NCBI RefSeq assembly: GCF_003660105.1
Contig: NZ_CP032823.1
Coordinates: 682,001-746,000 of the forward strand
From: Aliarcobacter cryaerophilus ATCC 43158
GTDB taxonomy: Bacteria; Campylobacterota; Campylobacteria; Campylobacterales; Arcobacteraceae
Direction of reading: 5' to 3'
Length of the DNA stretch: 64,000 nucleotides
In this document: piece after piece, positions 43,501 through 50,671 of the stretch
How the letters are laid out: the number at the start of each line of letters is the position of its first letter
How positions within the stretch are numbered: the stretch's first letter is position 1
Translations under genes and position numbers: made by a program
The notes under the pieces: model-generated
The model's input: the letters and a program-made list of their open reading frames with translations, nothing else
Databases searched by the model: none
What the model was told of the DNA's origin: nothing

Positions 43501-44217
43501 ATGAAAATTAACAATAAATTTAGATTGATTATAACACAAAATCTTAGTTCTAAGATTAATTCAAATATAGATAAAGCACTATTTAAAGCTTTCAAAAATG
43601 ATAGTATTCCAATATTAAGAGTCTATTCTTGGGAGGATTGTATTACTTTTGGAGCAGGACAAGATATTGATGATTACAAAAAATTACAAAGTGATTACAA
43701 AAACAATGTTTCAAAAAGATTAACAGGTGGAGGAGTACTTTTTCATGGACACGATATTTCATATACAATTTTATTAAATCCAAGTGCAATAGAAAATCGT
43801 GATGTAAAAGAGACATATTTTTTTATTTGTCAATTTTTATTAAAATTTTATGAGAATTTAGGATTAAAACCAAAATTTGCAAAAGATGATGAAAGTATAG
43901 TTTTAAGTAAAAGTCCTTTTTGTCAAGTTGGATTTGAAGCATATGATATTATAATTGATGGTAAAAAAATAGGTGGAAATGCACAAAAAAGAGCTAAAAA
44001 CTCTATTTTACAGCATGGTTCAATTCCACTTTTTAGTAAATCAAAAGTTGAGTTTATGGGTAGTTCTTTACAAGATTTTGGAATAAATTTGAGCTTTGAA
44101 GAGGCAAAAGATGGTTTAATAAAAGCTTTTAAAGAAGTTTTTGAAGTTGAAATATTTGAAGATAGTTTAAATGAAGAAGAGAAAAATATTTTAGAAAAAA
44201 TAGAAGAGGAAAAATAG
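43501..44217 (+). CDS. LipM-like octanoyltransferase / lipoate-protein ligase family protein
   Basis: The 238-residue protein belongs to the LplA/LipB/LipM acyl-transfer fold: SKRLTGGGVLFHGHDISYTI (substrate loop), then GKKIGGNAQKRAKNSILQHGSIPL. A cysteine (Cys141 in SPFCQVGFEAYDI) lies seven residues before the conserved Tyr, where LipM octanoyltransferases have their catalytic Cys, so I favour transfer of octanoate from acyl-carrier protein over ATP-dependent lipoate ligation. The next gene is lipA (1-base overlap), which needs octanoylated protein as substrate. A free-lipoate ligase remains possible. Confidence 0.8.
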   Translation: MKINNKFRLIITQNLSSKINSNIDKALFKAFKNDSIPILRVYSWEDCITFGAGQDIDDYKKLQSDYKNNVSKRLTGGGVLFHGHDISYTILLNPSAIENRDVKETYFFICQFLLKFYENLGLKPKFAKDDESIVLSKSPFCQVGFEAYDIIIDGKKIGGNAQKRAKNSILQHGSIPLFSKSKVEFMGSSLQDFGINLSFEEAKDGLIKAFKEVFEVEIFEDSLNEEEKNILEKIEEEK

Positions 44218-45107
44218 TGACACAAACAATAAATACAAATGAAGTAGCTTATAAAAAGCCACAGTGGTTAAGAAAAAAATTAACTCCACATACACAAGTT
44301 GAGATGGAAAATTTACTTAAAGATGTTGGTGGACTTCATACAATTTGTCAAGAGGCAAAATGTCCAAATATTAGTGAATGTTTTTCAAATAAAAATGCAA
44401 CTTTTTTGATTTTGGGAAATATTTGTACAAGAAGATGTACCTATTGTAATGTAACAACAGGAATGCCAAAAAAAGTAGATGAAAGTGAAATAAAAAAAGT
44501 AACTACTTCTGTTTTAACTTTGGGCTTAAAATTTGTAGTTATTACAAGTCCAGCAAGAGATGATTTACCTGATGGTGGAGCAGAGCAGTTTTACAAAGTT
44601 ACAAGAGATATTATTGAAAAATCTCCAGATACAAAAGTTGAGATACTAATCCCTGATTTTAAAGGAAATGATGAGAGTTTAAAAAGAGTTATAGATTCAG
44701 GTGCTACAATTATTGGACACAATGTAGAAACAGTTCCTTCTTTATATCGTATAAGAAGAAATGGAACTTATGGAAGAAGCTTAGAAGTTTTAAAAAGATT
44801 AAAAGAGTTGGGTGGTGATAAGATTAAAACAAAAAGTGCTTTGATGGTAGGACTTGGAGAAACACAAGATGAGATGATTCAAGTTTTTCAAGATTTATTA
44901 GATGTTGGTTGTAAGTTTTTAAGTATTGGACAATATCTTGCTCCTAGTGGAGATTTTGAGAAAGTTATTGAATTTGTAAAGCCAGAACAATTTGAGAAGT
45001 ACGAAAAAATAGCTTATTCTATGGGCTTTGAATTTGTAAAAGCAAGTCCATATGCAAGAAGTTCTTATATGGCTCATCACTATTTAAATATGGCAAGTGC
45101 TTTGTAA
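44217..45107 (+). CDS. lipA: Lipoyl synthase
   Basis: This radical-SAM enzyme inserts two sulfurs into protein-bound octanoate. The 296-residue protein has both cluster motifs: the auxiliary cluster Cys44, Cys49, Cys55 (CQEAKCPNISEC) and the SAM cluster Cys70, Cys74, Cys77 (CTRRCTYC). A C-terminal ASPYARSSYMA block supplies the conserved Ser ligand. Translation starts at GTG overlapping the previous stop by one base, with GAGG upstream. A toxin-antitoxin-like relic abuts its 3' end. Confidence 0.97.
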   Translation: MTQTINTNEVAYKKPQWLRKKLTPHTQVEMENLLKDVGGLHTICQEAKCPNISECFSNKNATFLILGNICTRRCTYCNVTTGMPKKVDESEIKKVTTSVLTLGLKFVVITSPARDDLPDGGAEQFYKVTRDIIEKSPDTKVEILIPDFKGNDESLKRVIDSGATIIGHNVETVPSLYRIRRNGTYGRSLEVLKRLKELGGDKIKTKSALMVGLGETQDEMIQVFQDLLDVGCKFLSIGQYLAPSGDFEKVIEFVKPEQFEKYEKIAYSMGFEFVKASPYARSSYMAHHYLNMASAL

Positions 45108-45111
45108 AATA

Positions 45112-45228
45112 GAAAATTGCTTTATAGATGAGGTTGGTATTAAAAAAATTGAGGTAATTTTGGATTTATTAGGTGTTGAGTTTTCTTTAAGACCAAAAGG
45201 AAGACCAAGAACTCTTGAAGAGTTATAA
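45112..45228 (+). pseudogene. Relic of an XRE/HipB-type antitoxin C-terminus
   Basis: In the +1 frame relative to lipA and starting at its stop, about 37 codons read through to a TAA at 45226-45228. The end, VILDLLGVEFSLRPKGRPRT followed by LEEL, resembles the C-terminal tail of HipB/XRE-family antitoxins, which commonly end in L.LRPK.RPRTL.EL. No start codon with a ribosome site and no helix-turn-helix remain, so I read it as the 3' remnant of a lost gene. Confidence 0.5.
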
Positions 45229-45260
45229 TAAAAATAACCAACCTCTAACACAAAATATAA

Positions 45261-45266
45261 TATAAT
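45261..45266 (+). promoter_or_regulatory. Candidate -10 box for the ABC-F gene
   Basis: TATAAT lies 36 bases before the start codon of the ABC-F gene, after the antitoxin relic. Confidence 0.45.
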
Positions 45267-45301
45267 CCCACCTTAAAAATTTCAAAAAATAGAGAAAACA
45301 T

Positions 45302-47062
45302 ATGATAGAGCTAATAAACATACAAAAATCATACCCAACACAGACTTTATATCAAGATTTAAATCTACGTCTAAATAAAGGCGATAAAGTAGGGCTTGTC
45401 GGGCGAAATGGTACAGGAAAATCAACACTTTTTAAACTTATTTTAGGAGAAGAACAACCTGATAGTGGAGATGTCGCAACTCCAAAAAATTATAAAATAG
45501 GTGCTTTAAAACAATATTTTGACTTTAAAGAGAAGACTTTACTTGATGAAACAGCAACTGCTTTAAGTGAAGATGATAAGTACAATATTTATAAAGCTGA
45601 AAAAATATTGTTTGGTCTAGGATTTAGTGAAGAAGATTTACAAAAAGAGCCAAAGAGTTTTTCAGGTGGTTACCAAATACGAATAAATCTAGCAAAACTT
45701 CTTTTAACAGAACCAAATATGCTTTTACTTGATGAGCCTACAAACTACTTGGATATTTTATCTATTAGATGGTTAAGAGAGTTTTTAAAATCTTTTGATG
45801 GTGAAGTTATACTTATTACTCATGATAGAGATTTTATGAACAGTGTTTGTACTCACACTATGGGAATTATTAGAAAAAATGCTTTTATAATTGCTGGAAG
45901 TACAACTAAATTTTTTGAACAATTAGCAGCAAATGAAGAGCATTATGAAAAACAAAAAATTGCTCAAGATAAGAAAATAAAAGACCTCGAAGAGTTTATT
46001 GCAAAAAATAAAGCTCGTGCTTCTACAGCAACTTTGGCTCAATCAAAGGTAAAAATTCTAGAGAAAATGGAAGTTTTGGAAGATATTGTGTATGAAAAAG
46101 ATTTGAAATTCGATTTCAATTACAAAGATACAAGTGCAAAATATCTACTTGAAGTAAAAGATGTAAGCTTTGGATACGATAAAAGTAATATTCTTTTTGA
46201 AGATATAACTTTTGCACTAAGCCGTGGCGAAACTTTGGGAATTATTGGAAAAAATGGAAAAGGTAAATCTACACTTTTAAATGTTCTTGCAGGTGAATTA
46301 AAGGCTCTTAGTGGAAGCGTAGATTTTCATCCAAGTACAGTTTTTGGTCATTTTGGTCAAACAAATATAAATCATTTAAATCAAAAACATACGATTATAG
46401 AAGAGATACAAAGTGTAAATAACAAAATATCAGAGTCAGTTATACGAAATATTTGTGGAATTATGATGTTTAGTGGAGATAATGCAAAGAAAAAGATATC
46501 TCTTCTTTCAGGTGGAGAAAAAAGTAGGGTAATGCTTGGAAAAATTATTGCACAAGATGTAAATCTTCTTTTCCTTGATGAGCCTACAAATCACCTTGAT
46601 ATTGAATCAATTGAAGCACTTACAACTGCTATAAAAGAGTTTGCTGGTTCAAGTATTATAGTAACTCATAGTGAAGAGTTATTAAGAGCAGTTTGTGATA
46701 GATTGATAGTTTTTACAAATGATGGAGCTGATTATTTTAATGGAACTTATGATGAGTTTTTAGAAAAAATAGGTTGGGGTGATGATATTGATGATTCAAA
46801 ACCAACAAAAACTAAAGAGAGTGAAAAAAGCGATAAACCAAAAATAAATAAAAAAGAGAGCAAACAATTAAGAGCCCAATTGGTTGCTAAAAAAAGTCAA
46901 GATTTAAAACCTCTAAAAGCTAAAATAGAAGAGTTAGAAAATAAAGCTTCTACACTTTTGGGTCTTGATAAAACAAAAGTAGAAAATGAGATTTTAGAAG
47001 TTATGCAAAAAATTGAGAGTATAAACAGTGAATTTGACAAAAAAATGAGTGAGTTATCTTAA
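45302..47062 (+). CDS. ABC-F family ATPase (Uup/EttA-like)
   Basis: This 586-residue soluble protein has two ABC cassettes and no membrane domain. Walker A motifs are GRNGTGKST and GKNGKGKST; signatures are FSGGYQIRINLA and LLSGGEKSRVML; both Walker B motifs read LLLDEPTN/LFLDEPTN. A charged linker joins the cassettes, and a Lys/Glu-rich coiled-coil tail (about 490-586) resembles Uup. ABC-F proteins act on translating ribosomes; a resistance role is not suggested by the sequence. It is a single-gene unit. Confidence 0.93.
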   Translation: MIELINIQKSYPTQTLYQDLNLRLNKGDKVGLVGRNGTGKSTLFKLILGEEQPDSGDVATPKNYKIGALKQYFDFKEKTLLDETATALSEDDKYNIYKAEKILFGLGFSEEDLQKEPKSFSGGYQIRINLAKLLLTEPNMLLLDEPTNYLDILSIRWLREFLKSFDGEVILITHDRDFMNSVCTHTMGIIRKNAFIIAGSTTKFFEQLAANEEHYEKQKIAQDKKIKDLEEFIAKNKARASTATLAQSKVKILEKMEVLEDIVYEKDLKFDFNYKDTSAKYLLEVKDVSFGYDKSNILFEDITFALSRGETLGIIGKNGKGKSTLLNVLAGELKALSGSVDFHPSTVFGHFGQTNINHLNQKHTIIEEIQSVNNKISESVIRNICGIMMFSGDNAKKKISLLSGGEKSRVMLGKIIAQDVNLLFLDEPTNHLDIESIEALTTAIKEFAGSSIIVTHSEELLRAVCDRLIVFTNDGADYFNGTYDEFLEKIGWGDDIDDSKPTKTKESEKSDKPKINKKESKQLRAQLVAKKSQDLKPLKAKIEELENKASTLLGLDKTKVENEILEVMQKIESINSEFDKKMSELS

Positions 47063-47071
47063 TTAAAAATG

Positions 47072-47097
47072 AGCAAGGTGCAAAAAAGCACCAAGCT
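47072..47097. terminator. Terminator between the ABC-F and fccB genes
   Basis: The arms AGC..GGTGC (47072-47081) and GCACC..GCT (47088-47097) form a stem around an A-rich loop between convergent genes. It can serve both directions; the leftward-gene side is more T-rich. Confidence 0.6.
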
Positions 47098-47104
47098 AAA
47101 ACTT

Positions 47105-48397
47105 TTATTTGAATATGTCAGCTGTTTGGCTCTCATACCAAGCATAAGCATATTTTGCTTCTAAAATTCTAATATGACCATCTGGATCAGTTTCAGGACT
47201 TACTCCACCTGCTCCATCAACATTTTGTATTTTATCATCAAGTGCATTGTAAACAGCGGCAATAGAAATACCGTAGTTTGGACTTAATAAACTATAACAA
47301 GTATTTGCTAGTTTTGGAGGATTTAAAGGTTCTTGTTGTTTTAGCATTCTTGCTATTTGAAGAGCTACAACTTTTCCTTGAGTACTTGCACTAAATGCTG
47401 ATTTTGGCATAGGTGCTGCATTTGAAGCATCTCCAATAACATGAACATTTTTAACTAATTTAGATTCAAAAGTTTTTGGATGAATATCACACCAATCTTT
47501 TCCTTCAGATACAAGTCCTGAATCAAATGCTAATTGAGAAGCTTTTTGATTTGGAATATAGTTTAAAACATCTGCTTTAAGCTCTTCATCTTCAGTTACA
47601 ACTATTTTTTTAACTGGATCAACACTTACAACTTTTCCACCAAATTGTGCTGCTCTCCATTCAATTAAATCACCATAAAGCTCTTTCCAACCATTTGTAA
47701 ATAGAGCTTGTTTTGAGAATTTATCTTTTTGGTCAAGAACTATTATTTTTGAATTTGGTTTGTTATTTTTAATATAGTGAGCTACAAGTGAAATTCTCTC
47801 ATAAGGTCCAGGAGGACATCTAAAAGGATCAGCAGGTGCTACCATTACAAAAGTTCCACCATCTTTCATATTTTCAAGTTGTTTTTGAAGAATTGTAGTT
47901 TGCTCTCCTGCTTTTACAGCATGTGGTGCATGTTTTTCATTCTCTTTTGTATAACCTTTTTCATATTTAAAATCAATTCCAGGGCTTACAACAGCTTTTG
48001 TATAAGAGATTTTTTCTCCATTTTCCAAAATCACATTTTGATTTGCTCCATCAACTTTTGCAACTTTAGCATGTACTACTTTTATATTGTGTTTTTTTTC
48101 TAAAGTAGATAAATCACGTTTTATGAAATCCATTTTTTCCATACCAGCAATTACTGCATTTGAAAATGGACAAGTGTAATACTCTTTATTTTGTTCAACC
48201 AAAACAATTTCAACATTTGAATCAAATTTTCTCAAATATCTAGCAGTTGCAGCTCCACCAAAACCACCACCTACAATTACAACTCTTTTTTTGTTTGCAG
48301 GAATTGTAGATAAACCACTCGCTAAACTACCACAAGCAGTAAAAGATAGAGCCGTAGCTCCTAAAACTAATTTTCCGAAATCTCTTCTATTTATCAT
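47105..48397 (-). CDS. fccB: Sulfide dehydrogenase flavoprotein subunit (FccB-like)
   Basis: The 430-residue protein starts with a twin-arginine signal (NRRDFGKLVLGATAL), so it is exported folded with FAD. It has a FAD-binding site VVIVGGGFGGAATARYLRK, a redox Cys region (YYTCPFSNAVIAG) and a C-terminal flavocytochrome-c sulfide dehydrogenase domain (CYSLLSPNYGISIAAVY). FccB oxidises sulfide in the periplasm and passes electrons to a c-type cytochrome, which is encoded 16 bases upstream in the same operon. Confidence 0.92.
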   Translation of the reverse strand: MINRRDFGKLVLGATALSFTACGSLASGLSTIPANKKRVVIVGGGFGGAATARYLRKFDSNVEIVLVEQNKEYYTCPFSNAVIAGMEKMDFIKRDLSTLEKKHNIKVVHAKVAKVDGANQNVILENGEKISYTKAVVSPGIDFKYEKGYTKENEKHAPHAVKAGEQTTILQKQLENMKDGGTFVMVAPADPFRCPPGPYERISLVAHYIKNNKPNSKIIVLDQKDKFSKQALFTNGWKELYGDLIEWRAAQFGGKVVSVDPVKKIVVTEDEELKADVLNYIPNQKASQLAFDSGLVSEGKDWCDIHPKTFESKLVKNVHVIGDASNAAPMPKSAFSASTQGKVVALQIARMLKQQEPLNPPKLANTCYSLLSPNYGISIAAVYNALDDKIQNVDGAGGVSPETDPDGHIRILEAKYAYAWYESQTADIFK

Positions 48398-48413
48398 CGT
48401 TTATCCTTTTTGC

Positions 48414-48710
48414 TTATTTAACTTTTGAAAAGTAGTAAGATAGTTGCTCAAGCTCTTCATCAGTGAAACCTTTTGTGTGCTTTTGCATCATATGTGTATC
48501 AACTCTTTTTCCAGTTTTGTACTCAAGTAAAGTTTGATACATATAATTTTTGTCTAATCCAGCTATTTTTGGAATAGCAGTAGTAGATTTTCCATCAGTT
48601 CCATGACAGTTTGCACAAGAAAGTGATAGCATCTCACCTCTTACAGGGTCATAATCTACAGCAAACGATAAACTTGCGAAAGTTGCAAGTAAAAATGCCA
48701 GTTTTTTCAT
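48414..48710 (-). CDS. Periplasmic c-type cytochrome, partner of FccB
   Basis: The 98-residue protein has a signal peptide (1-17, ending SFA) and a single heme c site CANCH (Cys32, Cys35, His36). A Met-containing segment (DTHMMQKHTKG) near residue 75 can supply the sixth ligand. Size and position immediately before fccB indicate the FccA-like electron acceptor of flavocytochrome c sulfide dehydrogenase, in its monoheme form. The 210-base region upstream is shared with the divergent Y-family polymerase gene. Confidence 0.9.
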   Translation of the reverse strand: MKKLAFLLATFASLSFAVDYDPVRGEMLSLSCANCHGTDGKSTTAIPKIAGLDKNYMYQTLLEYKTGKRVDTHMMQKHTKGFTDEELEQLSYYFSKVK

Positions 48711-48855
48711 TTTATCTTCTCCTTTTATATAACAAATACAAATGAATGATAATTTAATAAACTTAATAAAAATTTAAAATATTAAATATATCTTATATAG
48801 AATTATAAAAAAAAATTATGTGTAAATTCTTCTCAATTTTTAATAAGGGGTAAAT

Positions 48856-48920
48856 TATAAAAACATTGCAAAATGCAATATTTTTTAATGAATTTATAAA
48901 AAAGATAGTAATATTGCATT
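48856..48920 (+). promoter_or_regulatory. Promoter and competing inverted repeats before the Y-family polymerase gene
   Basis: TATAAA (48856-48861) is a candidate -10 box. ATTGCA (48865-48870) can pair with TGCAAT (48874-48879) over a 3-base loop. Alternatively, the 11-base segment 48872-48882 pairs perfectly with 48910-48920, the bases directly before the ATG. The two pairings exclude each other. This may be an RNA switch at the ribosome site or a set of repressor half-sites. Confidence 0.5.
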
Positions 48921-50186
48921 ATGTTTATTCACATTGATTTAGATTGCTATTTTGTATCAGCACACAGAACTCTTGATAAAAGTTTACACAATATTCCAGT
49001 TGCTGTTGGTGGAAAAAGTAATGTAGATATTTTTTCACATACAAGAGTAAAAAGAACAATGGCAACAAATCGTGCCAGTTTTTCAAGCAAAATCTTAGAT
49101 AACGAAGATGAAAAAAGTTCAGATAATTATTTTCTTGATGAAAATAATAAAATAAGAGGAATTATAACATCAGCTTCATATGAGGCAAGAGCTTTTGGAG
49201 TAAAAACAGCTATGAGTGTAAATGAAGCTTTAAAACTTTGTCCACACTTGAAGATGATAACTCCACAATATAATCTTTATGACGATTTATCTTCAAAATT
49301 AAAAGAGCTTTTAGAACTTGAAATTCCACTAATAGAGCAGTTTTCTATTGATGAATTTTTTGGTGATTTAAGTGGTTATATAAAAGAAGATGAAGCAGAA
49401 GAGTTTGCAATAAAGTTAAAAGATAAGATATTTAAAGAGCTAAATCTTCCTTGTTCTATTGGTTTAGCAAATACAAAATATTTATCAAAGCTTATGACAA
49501 ATGAGGCAAAACCAAACAATATAAAGCTTTTAAAAAAAGATAATATTGAAGAGTTTACAAAAAATATTTTAATAGAAAATTTCACAGGTATAGGAAAATC
49601 TTTTTGTGAAAAACTAAGTGGTTATAATATAAAAACTTTAGGAGATATTAGAAAAAATAAAAATCTATTTTACTCTTTTGGAAAAGTTGGAGTAGATACA
49701 TATAATAGAGTTTGTGGGATAAAAGATAGTAAATTAAATATAACAAAAGAGAAAAAAAGCATAGGTATTGGAAGAAGTTTTGATGTAGTTTTTAATAGAG
49801 ATGAGCTTAAAAGAAGAACTATAATTTTAAGTAGATATTTGAGTTTTATAGTAAAAAAAGATGGACACAATCCTCTTTCTTTTCAAATTCAAATAAAATA
49901 TGAGTCCGATATTAAATCAAAAGCACAAGAAAATAGTAATAAAATTTTTAATGAATTTGATTTTAGAAACTCTATAGTTAATCTATTTATAAAAGCAGAT
50001 AAGCACAAAAATCATGGAGTTATTCAATTATATATTACAGTTTTCAATTTTGCAAAAAAAGGAGAACATACTTATAATTTATTTGAGTATGAAGAAGATT
50101 TAAAAAAAGACAAATTGGGTCAAAATATACAAAAACTAAGAGAAAAATTTGGAATAGATATATTTAAAAGTGCTTTTGAACTATAG
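48921..50186 (+). CDS. Y-family DNA polymerase (DinB/Pol IV-like)
   Basis: This is a 421-residue translesion polymerase. Catalytic acidic residues are Asp6/Asp8 (FIHIDLDCYF) and the SIDEFFGDL pair; a helix-hairpin-helix (IENFTGIGKSFCEKLSGYNIKTLGD, cited for position about 215-240) and a little-finger domain (about 280-421, RSFDVVFNRDE onward) follow. Compared with E. coli DinB, about 45 residues are inserted between VAVGG (about 31) and RGIITSASYEAR (about 79), in the finger/palm junction. The gene is divergent from the sulfide dehydrogenase operon. Confidence 0.92.
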   Translation: MFIHIDLDCYFVSAHRTLDKSLHNIPVAVGGKSNVDIFSHTRVKRTMATNRASFSSKILDNEDEKSSDNYFLDENNKIRGIITSASYEARAFGVKTAMSVNEALKLCPHLKMITPQYNLYDDLSSKLKELLELEIPLIEQFSIDEFFGDLSGYIKEDEAEEFAIKLKDKIFKELNLPCSIGLANTKYLSKLMTNEAKPNNIKLLKKDNIEEFTKNILIENFTGIGKSFCEKLSGYNIKTLGDIRKNKNLFYSFGKVGVDTYNRVCGIKDSKLNITKEKKSIGIGRSFDVVFNRDELKRRTIILSRYLSFIVKKDGHNPLSFQIQIKYESDIKSKAQENSNKIFNEFDFRNSIVNLFIKADKHKNHGVIQLYITVFNFAKKGEHTYNLFEYEEDLKKDKLGQNIQKLREKFGIDIFKSAFEL

Positions 50187-50219
50187 TTAAAATATCACAA
50201 TTTGTAATATTTTAACTAT
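50183..50219 (+). terminator. Terminator of the Y-family polymerase gene
   Basis: A perfect 13-base inverted repeat (50183-50195 with 50207-50219) begins within the stop codon and is followed by T-rich DNA. The stem is AT-rich but long. Confidence 0.6.
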
Positions 50220-50305
50220 TTTAAAATAGATTTGGTTATAATCTTATAATTTAAAAAAAAGTGATATTAAAAATAATATGATTCAAAAAATATTAAAGTT
50301 AAAAA

Positions 50306-50671
50306 ATGGGTTTTGAAATAAACGAAAAACAGTTAAGAATTCGTTATATAAGAGTTGTTGAGAAATTTCTAACAAGAACAATATCTTTGTTGAAACTGGA
50401 AAATTTCAATAAAGAACTTTTTTTAAAAAGAACTTCAAAAAATTATGAAGATATGTGTAAATCACAAAAAGTTGATCTTTATTCAGATTATTACTCTTTA
50501 CTAAATAGTTTTATTGAAAAGACTATTGCTTTTACAAAAAATCCTAGCGAAAGTTTTGAAGATGAGAGAGCTATACTTTTAAAAGAGGCAAATTTACTTC
50601 AAAAAGAGAAAAACAAGAGTTCATATAAAAAAGATAAGCATAAAAAAGATAAGTATGATGATGGAAACTAG
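50306..50671 (+). CDS. Unknown small basic protein before the RecD2-like helicase
   Basis: This encodes 121 residues with no family that I recognise. Residues 1-95 are predicted helical (RYIRVVEKFLTRTISLLKL; Y-rich centre); the last 25 are a Lys/Asp-rich tail (KKDKHKKDKYDD). There is no signal, membrane segment or Cys cluster. The start has no strong ribosome site. The gene overlaps the helicase start by 17 bases, so coupled translation and a DNA-associated role are plausible but unproven. Confidence 0.65.
   Translation: MGFEINEKQLRIRYIRVVEKFLTRTISLLKLENFNKELFLKRTSKNYEDMCKSQKVDLYSDYYSLLNSFIEKTIAFTKNPSESFEDERAILLKEANLLQKEKNKSSYKKDKHKKDKYDDGN

Noticed and set aside
45302-47062. Antibiotic-resistance ABC-F protein
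   Set aside because: The linker and C-terminal coiled coil fit Uup/EttA-type housekeeping members, and no resistance-type leader peptide was seen upstream.
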